A stretch of DNA of 21,192 nt from the NCBI GenBank assembly GCA_028869355.1, contig JAGWSK010000558.1, positions 1 through 21,192 on the forward strand. The letters are read 5' to 3'. The position numbers and the translations under genes were made by a program. The notes below the pieces were generated by a model. That model was not told where the DNA came from and searched no databases. It saw only the letters and a program-made list of their open reading frames with translations. Below, one piece after another: positions 14,877-21,192 of the stretch (within the stretch, counting starts at the first letter, position 1; the number at the start of each line of letters is the position of its first letter). This stretch comes from Alphaproteobacteria bacterium. Its GTDB lineage: Bacteria; Pseudomonadota; Alphaproteobacteria; Micropepsales; Micropepsaceae.

Positions 14877-17800
14877 ATGAATCCGGCAACGACGCGTTTT
14901 GCAACCCTGATGGGTTCGGTATCGCTATTCACGTTGGCCAATGTCCTGGCAGCGCATGCACAGCAGGATGCACAAGCAGTTCAGGTGACTCCGCAGCAAT
15001 TTGCCCAGGCACAACTGGCGCAGAACGTTGCCCAGGCGCAGACGGCGCAGGCGACCCCCGAAGCGGTTCCGGAACAGGTGCTCGTCACCGGATCGCTGAT
15101 TCATGGCACCGCGGCGGTCGGCGTGCCGGTGACCAATCTCGGCGTGCAGGATTTCACGCAAACGGGCGCTGTCACCGTCGGTGACCTGTTCCGCACCGTT
15201 CCTGCAGCCAACGTTGCGATCGGTCCATCCGCGACCAATTCGGGCGGTCACCAGGAGCGCGAAACGCGGGTGAACCTGCGCGATCTGGATGCGACGGGTC
15301 CGCGTTCACTGCTGATGGTTGACGGCGTGCGATTTCCTCCGCAGGCGGATGGCCTTTGTGCGATCGATCCGTCGATCATACCGGCGCTGGCGCTGGATCG
15401 GGTCGACATCCTGGCCGACGGCGCGTCGGCCACTTATGGGTCAGACGCGATTGCCGGCGTGATCAACATCATTCTCAAGCGAGGTTTCGACGGCGCGACG
15501 ACGCTGCTGCACACGGAAATGCCGACGGACGGCGGCGGAGTGCAGTATCAGGCGTCGCAACTGTGGGGACGCACGTGGGATGGCGGTGACATCACCCTGA
15601 CTTATGAGTGGAACGATGAAGGGCATGTCAAAGGCAGCACACATTCCAAATACACCACGAACTTTTTGCCATGGGGACTGGAAGATCCCTATGTGCCCAT
15701 CGGTGCATCGATTCCCGGCACGATATCCGCCGCCAACGCCTCCTCGGCCGGAGCCGCGGACCCGAACGCGCCGAATGTCGTCACATCCATCTCCGCGGGA
15801 GTGACGCCGGTTCCCATGCTCGTGAACGCGGTCTGCTCAAATTGCTATGCCATCCCGCGCGGTACCGGCGCCAATTTCAGTCCAGGAGCAGGCGGCTTCG
15901 GACCGCAGCTTCCGGGCAGCGCCGCGACTCTCAATTGGGCTTCGCTGAAGCCGACGACCGGGACCAACTTCGTTGATCCCTTGTCCGGCACCGGTGGTTG
16001 GGAGCTCGCTGCGCAGCAGAGGAATTCATTCGTTGCGACACTCGACCAAAGACTGTTTCCGGGTGTTTCATTCTTCTTCTCCGGCTTTTACACAAATCGC
16101 CGTGTCGAGGAGCATCTTCCGTCCTTTGGCGGCCAGGGTCTCGGCGCCTATACGCAAACCCTGACAGTTCCAACCACGAACCCGTATTACCCGACCGGCG
16201 CCCCGCCAGGACTGGAGGTTTCGTATGACTTCGCGAAGGAAGCTCCGCCCTTTGCTCCGGCCTGGGAAATTTCGGAACGCTATCAGTTCGGCTTCAATCT
16301 CGATCTTCCCTTCGGCTGGAACGGGCAAGTCTATGATTCGCGCAGCTATGAAGACGTCGGCTATCTCAGCCACGTGGTGAGCAGCAACGCAATCAATCAG
16401 GCATTGGGCAATACGCCCGGTTTGCCTCCCAATATTCCATATCTGAACGTGTTCTGCGACCCCAACGCGTTCCAGTGCAATTCGCCGGCAACGTTGAACT
16501 ATATCCGTGCGGAAAGAACGCAGGGCGCGCACTACACCATTGATGAGAAGGCGGCGCGTTTTGATGGTCCGATTCCATTCGATCTTCCGGCCGGACAGAT
16601 CAAAGCGGCCATTGGTGGCCTTTACGACGCGGATAACGTCAATGGCTGGGGTGGATTTACCACCGGCGCTGTCGGAAATCCGCCGATCAACCAGGCCATC
16701 ACTTACGATCAGGAGCCCTATCATATCTGGGCGGGTTTTGCGCAGCTGGACCTGCCTGTCTTCGGCGACAACTTCAATCTTCCGTTGGTCCGCAAGCTCG
16801 ATATCGAAGGCTCGTTCCGCTATGACAGTTATGGCGGAAACATCAATGCCACCGGCAACACGAGTAATCCCAAAGTCGCATTCACGTGGCTGGTTGACGA
16901 AACGGCGGGCCTTACCTTCCGCGGAAGCTGGGGGTCGTCGTTCCGTTTCGCCAATGAAGGCGAATTCTCCGAAGTTCTGAGCCCGGTTGATCAGTCGGTC
17001 AATCTCGTTGGGTCCTCACAAAGCGATACGATTCTATGCACCGGCGGCGCCCCCACGCCGGGAAGCGCGGCGGCAGATTTACACGCCGCAGGTTTCGCCT
17101 GTGGCAGCACACCGGGCGGCATTTCCTATGGCGGCGCGCCCTTGGCCGTGCTGCGCACCTTCACCAATGCCGCGACGGGCCAGTTTCAAACCCGCGAGGG
17201 CGGTGTATCACTGGCGCCCGAAAGAGCGCTGAACTACAGCGTCGGATTCGAAATCGCGCCGCAATTCGACTTTCTAAGGGGCCTTGATATCCAGGCCACC
17301 TGGTACAGCATCAAGATCAACGGCGTGCTGGGCGGCTTCCTCGGCGAAGGCGATGAAGTGTCACTCGCGAGTCCGATACAGCGGTTTCATTTCATTGTGC
17401 CGAGCGATCTCGGCTGCCCGGTGGCGGATAACGCGAAGCCGACGCTGTGCGCGCCCTTCGAGATCATGGCTCGCGCCGCGCTTAACGATCCGAACACCGA
17501 CTCGAACATCGGTCAGTTGACCAATGTCTATTGGCTGAACGATTCCGGCACCTTCGGCAGCGGCTTCATCCATGCCGAGGGCGTGGACTGGAATGGCAGC
17601 TATGACTTCGACACCGGTGACTTTGGCGCGTGGAATGTCGGCGCAGTAGGTACCTATTACCTGCACCGCTTTGATCAGACGGTGAGCGGCGGACCCATTT
17701 TTGATGATTACCATCAGGATTTCGCATCCCTTGCGGGTGTCGGTAATAATGGCGTCGAAACTCTGCCGCGATTGAAATACCGGGCGCGGGTCGGCTGGAG

Positions 17801-18197
17801 CAACGGGCCTTACACTGCGACGCTGTTCTACAATTTCCAGTCGCACTTCTTCGAAACCCGCGTGGTCGCCCCGCCAAATGTGAATTTCCAGTGCACGACA
17901 TCAGGGGGCACACTCGGCGGCGGAACCTTCCCCTGCGCGATCAACAATTTCACCAGCTCATCCTTCGAGCCGGACTGGAACACCTTCGATTTGTCGCTGG
18001 GCTACAATACAGGCGACATGCCGGAGAATGATTACCTAAAGCGGATTACGATCCAGCTGACGATCAACAACATTATGGGCATTCATTCGCCGTTCGAATA
18101 CGGCCCCACCTCGGTCACGCGCAACCCCAGCGCGTTCGACATCACGAGATCGGACCTCGGCCGCGTCGTGGGCCTCACCCTGGTCAAGAACTGGTAG
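14877..18197 (+). CDS. TonB-dependent outer-membrane receptor (paralog D)
   Basis: This is a 1106-residue receptor with the family layout: signal peptide 1-28, Ala/Gln linker, EQVLVTGSLI TonB-box region, plug to about 200, then a barrel ending in LTLVKNW. The plug has NLRDLDATGPR where the others have NIRGLD, a change in an otherwise constant motif. CxxC is at 320/323 (CSNCYAIP), with 11 cysteines in all. It is closest to C and is the best match to the relic at 10301-10483. The loop before the CxxC is longer than in A and B. The gene has its own leader and terminator, so it is probably transcribed separately. A PiuC-like dioxygenase follows after a repeat. The substrate is unknown. Confidence 0.95.
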   Translation: MNPATTRFATLMGSVSLFTLANVLAAHAQQDAQAVQVTPQQFAQAQLAQNVAQAQTAQATPEAVPEQVLVTGSLIHGTAAVGVPVTNLGVQDFTQTGAVTVGDLFRTVPAANVAIGPSATNSGGHQERETRVNLRDLDATGPRSLLMVDGVRFPPQADGLCAIDPSIIPALALDRVDILADGASATYGSDAIAGVINIILKRGFDGATTLLHTEMPTDGGGVQYQASQLWGRTWDGGDITLTYEWNDEGHVKGSTHSKYTTNFLPWGLEDPYVPIGASIPGTISAANASSAGAADPNAPNVVTSISAGVTPVPMLVNAVCSNCYAIPRGTGANFSPGAGGFGPQLPGSAATLNWASLKPTTGTNFVDPLSGTGGWELAAQQRNSFVATLDQRLFPGVSFFFSGFYTNRRVEEHLPSFGGQGLGAYTQTLTVPTTNPYYPTGAPPGLEVSYDFAKEAPPFAPAWEISERYQFGFNLDLPFGWNGQVYDSRSYEDVGYLSHVVSSNAINQALGNTPGLPPNIPYLNVFCDPNAFQCNSPATLNYIRAERTQGAHYTIDEKAARFDGPIPFDLPAGQIKAAIGGLYDADNVNGWGGFTTGAVGNPPINQAITYDQEPYHIWAGFAQLDLPVFGDNFNLPLVRKLDIEGSFRYDSYGGNINATGNTSNPKVAFTWLVDETAGLTFRGSWGSSFRFANEGEFSEVLSPVDQSVNLVGSSQSDTILCTGGAPTPGSAAADLHAAGFACGSTPGGISYGGAPLAVLRTFTNAATGQFQTREGGVSLAPERALNYSVGFEIAPQFDFLRGLDIQATWYSIKINGVLGGFLGEGDEVSLASPIQRFHFIVPSDLGCPVADNAKPTLCAPFEIMARAALNDPNTDSNIGQLTNVYWLNDSGTFGSGFIHAEGVDWNGSYDFDTGDFGAWNVGAVGTYYLHRFDQTVSGGPIFDDYHQDFASLAGVGNNGVETLPRLKYRARVGWSNGPYTATLFYNFQSHFFETRVVAPPNVNFQCTTSGGTLGGGTFPCAINNFTSSSFEPDWNTFDLSLGYNTGDMPENDYLKRITIQLTINNIMGIHSPFEYGPTSVTRNPSAFDITRSDLGRVVGLTLVKNW

Positions 18198-18213
18198 TCT
18201 CAACGGTTTGAAC

Positions 18214-18250
18214 AACACGCCGCGGGCAATGCTCGCGGCGTGTTTTTTTT
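18214..18250 (+). terminator. Rho-independent terminator of receptor D
   Basis: AACACGCCGCGGGC (18214-18227) pairs with GCTCGCGGCGTGTT (18231-18244) around the loop AAT, with one G-T pair, and runs into eight T residues (18243-18250). Confidence 0.93.
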
Positions 18251-18293
18251 CGCCGCGCGACGGCCCTGCGGCCACATGCTAAAACTTCTCCTA

Positions 18294-18360
18294 CCCTCCC
18301 CTTGAGGGAGGGTCGAAGATGCGAGCGCGTCAGCCGCGAGCAGCTTCGGGGAGGGGACGA
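18294..18360. repeat. GC-rich palindromic intergenic repeat
   Basis: CCCTCCC-CTTGA-GGGAGGG (18294-18312) is a perfect hairpin. It is followed by TCGAAG, a second stretch in which CGAAG and CTTCG can pair (about 18313-18338), and a GGGGAGGGG tail. The same design (CCTCCCC hairpin, TCGAA, inner arm, GGGG tract) recurs at 20729-20850. This suggests a dispersed repeat family of the kind common between alphaproteobacterial genes. An in-frame ATG at 18319 lies inside it and is not a likely start for the dioxygenase. Confidence 0.65.
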
Positions 18361-18405
18361 AATGCCGAATATTACCCGCTTTCAACGCGCAGCAGATTTA
18401 CCGCC

Positions 18406-19089
18406 ATGATGGTCCGCATTCCTAATGTCCTGACCCAGGCGCAGGTTCAGGCCTGCCGGCAGGCCCTGGAAACGGCGCCATGGATCGAAGGCAAACTCAC
18501 GGCCGGTTCTCTGACCGCGCCCCGAAAGAACAACATGCAGGTGCCGGCCAACCATCCGATCGCGCGCCGCCTGAGTGAAATGATCATGGAAGCGCTGAAG
18601 AAGAACGCGATGTTCATGCGCGCCGCCCTGCCCGTGCGTTTGATTCCGCCGCTGTTCAACCGCTACACGCCCGGTGAATATTACGGGCCGCACGTCGACG
18701 CCACCGTACAACAGGTCTGGGGCGTCAATGATCGGGTGCGCACGGACCTGTCGGCAACGTTATTCCTCTCTGCTCCCGAGGAATATGACGGCGGCGAACT
18801 GACTATCACAGACGATCTGGGTGAGCGGCCAATCAAACTGCCGGCCGGCGACCTGGTTCTCTACCCCGCGACCAGCATCCACCATGTCTCGCCGGTCACG
18901 CGCGGCGCGCGCATCGCATCCTTCTTCTGGGTTCAAAGCATGGTGCGCGATGACAATCTTCGCGGATTGCTGTTTGAGCTCGGCACGGCGTTGGCGCAAT
19001 TCGAAGAAGCAGTCCCGGGCAATCCCGCGATCACCAAACTGACGGGCGTATATTTCAACCTGTTCCGTCTGTGGACCGACACGAACTGA
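18406..19089 (+). CDS. piuC: Fe(II)/2-oxoglutarate dioxygenase, PiuC/YbiX type
   Basis: This 227-residue protein matches the PKHD-type hydroxylase family (E. coli YbiX, Pseudomonas PiuC), which is about 226 residues. Conserved pieces are FNRY...YGPHVDA with iron ligands H96 and D98, RTDLSATLFLS, YDGGEL, KLPAGDLVLYP, H159 as the distal iron ligand, and R169 in RGARIASFFW for 2-oxoglutarate. The start at 18406 (ATGATG) gives the family's usual N-terminus (MMVRIPNVL). A longer frame from 18319 would begin in a palindromic repeat. No strong Shine-Dalgarno is visible. In other bacteria piuC/ybiX genes sit beside TonB-dependent siderophore receptors and are iron-repressed. Here the gene follows receptor D, which supports an iron-uptake theme. 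The reaction is not established for the family. Confidence 0.92.
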   Translation: MMVRIPNVLTQAQVQACRQALETAPWIEGKLTAGSLTAPRKNNMQVPANHPIARRLSEMIMEALKKNAMFMRAALPVRLIPPLFNRYTPGEYYGPHVDATVQQVWGVNDRVRTDLSATLFLSAPEEYDGGELTITDDLGERPIKLPAGDLVLYPATSIHHVSPVTRGARIASFFWVQSMVRDDNLRGLLFELGTALAQFEEAVPGNPAITKLTGVYFNLFRLWTDTN

Positions 19090-19112
19090 CGGACGCGCCG
19101 ACTGCGCTAAAA

Positions 19113-19850
19113 TCAGAAGGGAATGCGCGCCCGGAAGTCGGTAATCAAAAACCCGGCCGGCGCTCGCTGAAGTCTCAGATCGTACAGATACGCCCGTCCG
19201 ATTAGGTCTGCCTCGTAAAACTCACCTGGCAGTTTTTGGTAGATGTCAGCCCGCAAGCTCTGCGGTGATGTCTCAACGAGATTCCGGAAGCGGGCATAGT
19301 CTTCCCTGATCAGCGCCTGCGGGTTGATCTGACTCGTCGCCGCGGCGAATTTCGCAGGCGATCCGCCGAGGCCGCGCCAGAAATCGTCAAGCGCAGCAAA
19401 ATCCTCAACTGACAAGCCGACGGCGTTTATGTATCCGCGGTCGTTTTGGGGCGGACAGACTTGGGATGACCGGCCACGCTGCATGTATTGCTTTCCGAGA
19501 TTTTGGGTCGTCCGCGTCCACTCAGCAGTGCCACGCAAGCTGGCATGGACAAGCCCAGCGGTTTCGAAGCGACAGACGCCCATCGTCCATTGAGCCGGCG
19601 AAAGTTCAAAATAAGCCGGCGGAGTAGGGCCGCTTGGGGTAGGCGGCCCAATGCACACGTACAGGCCCGCTCCTGGATTCGCAGCCAGAAACCGCATCAT
19701 CTCAGGCGGCGTGTCGGCTGCGATCGTGATATAGGTGCTGCATTTCGTGACGAAACTTGGATACTCCTCCAAATATGCCCGCGCGCGATCCGTTTTGAGG
19801 AAGGAGACCGCGCATATGAGCGCAAAGCCGGCAAGAGCCTGTTTGCACAC
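19113..19850 (-). CDS. Unrecognised secreted protein
   Basis: I do not recognise this family. From a GTG at 19850 it encodes 245 residues. The Shine-Dalgarno GAGAGGA lies about four bases upstream, and the start gives a clean signal peptide (KQALAGFALICAVSFLKTDRARA) before YLEEYPSF. A longer version from a TTG at 19916 has a charged, non-conserved-looking N-terminus and is less likely. The mature part has four cysteines (in TKCSTY, YVCIGP, GVCRF and QVCPPQ), consistent with two disulfides in an extracytoplasmic protein. There are no membrane segments after the signal. It ends 23 bases from the convergent dioxygenase gene. Base composition looks slightly less GC-rich than its neighbours. Confidence 0.6.
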   Translation of the reverse strand: MCKQALAGFALICAVSFLKTDRARAYLEEYPSFVTKCSTYITIAADTPPEMMRFLAANPGAGLYVCIGPPTPSGPTPPAYFELSPAQWTMGVCRFETAGLVHASLRGTAEWTRTTQNLGKQYMQRGRSSQVCPPQNDRGYINAVGLSVEDFAALDDFWRGLGGSPAKFAAATSQINPQALIREDYARFRNLVETSPQSLRADIYQKLPGEFYEADLIGRAYLYDLRLQRAPAGFLITDFRARIPF

Positions 19851-19980
19851 GCTGTCCTCTCGCAAGTTTGGCCCACTCGTTCCTGCGGGGCGGCCGACGT
19901 CACCGCAATTTGACAAATCTGTAGCAGTTTAGCAGTTGAAATGCCGTTTGTTTTTTGGGGGACGCTTTGACCGCTGCGCT

Positions 19981-20712
19981 CTAATGGCGAAACAGCATGC
20001 CGGGACCGGGGGCGCTGATTCCGAGGAGCCTTAGCGCGCGCCAAAGCGCCGCCTGATTGCTGGTTATGACAGGAACTCCCAGCGATTGTTCCAGACGCTC
20101 GATCACATCCATGCTTTGGATATTGGCGCAGGAAATGAAACAGGCCTGGGCACGCGGGTCCTTCAGTTGCATAGCGGTGTCGTACCAGAACTCGGGCGGC
20201 GTTGAGCAATAGGCATCCGATCCGGCGAGACACGCAGCCCGTTCTTGTAAAATTTCGTATCCGGCCTCGCGCAGATAATCGAGCTTCTTGCCATGACCTG
20301 CGGGACCGGTTTCCGAAATGAAAATCAGCCGCGATGCTCCGAGCGCGGATAATGCGGCGCGGACTGCGCCCGCCGTGCTGACGGCCGGGCGATCGGCGGC
20401 CTTGCGGATCGCGGCAACCACCGCGTCATCCGCCTCGACACCACCGGACATCGAGGTACCTGTGCACTGGAAAACAATGACATCGCATTTGGAATCCATC
20501 AGCAGCGCCACCGAATCCAGGATTGCCGGCAGCAGTTCCGGCAATGGTTTGCGATGCCGGTTGGTCATGCGCAGCCGTGTGAAATGCGGCACCACGCCGG
20601 CCGGCACATAAAGCTGGATTTGCGGCTCGACCATGCGATTGGACGACGGGATAATGAACCCGAGCCGCGCGCGGGGAACGATTGGCGAATAATCGTCCGC
20701 TGCCATGATCAT
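19981..20712 (-). CDS. Maleate isomerase / arylmalonate decarboxylase-like enzyme
   Basis: This is a 243-residue cytoplasmic protein of the Asp/Glu racemase superfamily. The start RLGFIIPSSNRMVEPQ matches the maleate cis-trans isomerase/arylmalonate decarboxylase branch. C83 (VFQCTGTSMSGG) and C195 (CFISCANIQSMDVI) sit at the two catalytic-cysteine positions of the superfamily. VPVITSNQAALWRALRLLG is the usual C-terminal motif. Having both cysteines favours a racemase or isomerase over a decarboxylase, which typically keeps only one. The substrate is not certain and could be maleate, a hydantoin or a related diacid. An amidohydrolase gene lies upstream on the same strand, separated by an inverted repeat. 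A second in-frame ATG is at 20706. Confidence 0.82.
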   Translation of the reverse strand: MIMAADDYSPIVPRARLGFIIPSSNRMVEPQIQLYVPAGVVPHFTRLRMTNRHRKPLPELLPAILDSVALLMDSKCDVIVFQCTGTSMSGGVEADDAVVAAIRKAADRPAVSTAGAVRAALSALGASRLIFISETGPAGHGKKLDYLREAGYEILQERAACLAGSDAYCSTPPEFWYDTAMQLKDPRAQACFISCANIQSMDVIERLEQSLGVPVITSNQAALWRALRLLGISAPGPGMLFRH

Positions 20713-20728
20713 TGATGCTGGGATCTAA

Positions 20729-20850
20729 CCTCCCCCTTGCGGGGAGGTCGAAATTTGCGGAGCAAATTTCGGGTGGGGGTGGATGCGCGACGAACACCCC
20801 CACCCGCATTTCGCGAATCGCGAAATGCGAGCCTCCCCGCAAGGGGGAGG
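20729..20850. repeat. 122-bp inverted repeat element
   Basis: The outer arms CCTCCCCCTTGCGGGGAGG (20729-20747) and CCTCCCCGCAAGGGGGAGG (20832-20850) are exact reverse complements, and each is itself nearly palindromic. An imperfect middle arm follows, then GGGTGGGGGTG (20771-20781) against CACCCCCACCC (20795-20805). The right arm contains its own hairpin (GCATTTCGCGA/TCGCGAAATGC, 20806-20829). It lies between two minus-strand genes and would fold strongly in RNA. It belongs to the same family as 18294-18360. Confidence 0.8.
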
Positions 20851-20880
20851 CAGAAATATCCACTCACCAACTGCAAAGCG

Positions 20881-21192
20881 TTATGCCGCAGTGAATTTGC
20901 CGCCGATCACCGTGCCGGCGGGGAACAGTCGCTGATGACCCACGCGTTTGCCGTTGAAATTGTCGAGATATTCGAAATCCCCCTCGCGAAGATCGAGCAT
21001 CGCGATGTCGGCCGGCGCGCCGACCGCAAGCGTGCCGCGGCCGCGGAACACCGGGAAAATCTTCGCTGCATTCACTGTCGCACGGGCAATGACCTGATCC
21101 AGCGGCATCCCCAGCATGAGGAACTTGGACATGCAGTTGGGAAAATCGATCACGCCCGTCATATGCGCATTCGTGTTCCAGTCGGTGGAGAA
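20881..21192 (-). CDS. Amidohydrolase/deacetylase-type metallohydrolase, C-terminal part
   Basis: The frame is open to the window edge, so the N-terminal part is missing. The visible 103 residues start with FSTDWNTNAHM. The Asp in STDWN fits the last metal-binding Asp of the amidohydrolase superfamily. There follow MSKFLMLGMPLDQVIARATV, a GTLAVGAPADIAMLDL segment and a closing small beta-domain (RLFPAGTVIGGKF). This order is typical of the amidohydrolase/deacetylase (dihydroorotase-like) group. It lies upstream of the maleate isomerase-like gene on the same strand, 168 bases apart, with the inverted repeat between. A shared pathway is possible but unproven. The substrate cannot be told from this part. 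Confidence 0.78.
   Translation of the reverse strand, partial: FSTDWNTNAHMTGVIDFPNCMSKFLMLGMPLDQVIARATVNAAKIFPVFRGRGTLAVGAPADIAMLDLREGDFEYLDNFNGKRVGHQRLFPAGTVIGGKFTAA

Noticed and set aside
18319..18405. N-terminal extension of the PiuC-like dioxygenase
   Set aside because: The added 29 residues are encoded by a palindromic repeat, and the family starts at the MMVRIPNVL position.
19851..19916. TTG start giving a 267-residue version of the secreted protein
   Set aside because: It has no Shine-Dalgarno and buries the signal peptide behind 22 polar residues. The GTG at 19850 is better supported.
19697..20233. 178-codon minus-strand open frame spanning two genes
   Set aside because: It overlaps the racemase-like gene and the secreted-protein gene in another frame and has no recognisable domain.
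1..21192. tRNA, rRNA, CRISPR array, transposase or phage genes
   Set aside because: No cloverleaf, repeat-spacer array or mobile-element protein motif was seen on either strand.

Overview
The window is about 21 kb of GC-rich DNA (roughly 60% by eye). It looks like an alphaproteobacterium of the Caulobacterales/Sphingomonadales/Micropepsales kind. The reasons are very large TonB-dependent receptors (TBDRs) with a 'VLVTGSLI' TonB-box region, a TPR protein fused to a 2OG-Fe(II) oxygenase, and GC-rich palindromic intergenic repeats. The taxon is an inference; there is no rRNA or tRNA here.

Layout. (1) 1-8171: receptor A (113-3409), a secreted YncE-like beta-propeller (3674-4681) and receptor B (4805-8092), all on the plus strand and closed by a double hairpin terminator. 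(2) 8213-10012: a convergent minus-strand gene for a TPR protein with a C-terminal 2OG-Fe(II) oxygenase. (3) 10301-10534: a decayed 3' end of a fifth receptor that keeps its family terminator. (4) 10535-18250: receptors C (11108-14455) and D (14877-18197), each with a long leader and its own terminator. (5) 18294-19089: a palindromic repeat and a PiuC/YbiX-type Fe(II)/2OG dioxygenase. (6) 19113-21192, minus strand: an unrecognised secreted protein, a maleate isomerase/arylmalonate decarboxylase-like enzyme, a long inverted repeat, and the C-terminal end of an amidohydrolase cut by the window edge.

The core is a tandem array of four intact receptor paralogs plus one relic, in two subgroups: A/B, and C/D with the relic. 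All four intact receptors share a signal peptide, an Ala/Gln-rich linker before the TonB box, five pairs of cysteines in predicted outer loops, and a small hairpin directly before the Shine-Dalgarno sequence. YncE and PiuC/YbiX homologs are linked to TBDRs and iron limitation in other bacteria. A role in taking up an iron chelate or another large ligand is therefore a reasonable guess, but nothing in the sequence fixes the substrate. The most notable points are the receptor array with its relic, the conserved leader hairpin, the cysteine-paired loops, and the grouping with two non-heme iron oxygenases. No mobile element, CRISPR array or RNA gene was recognised.
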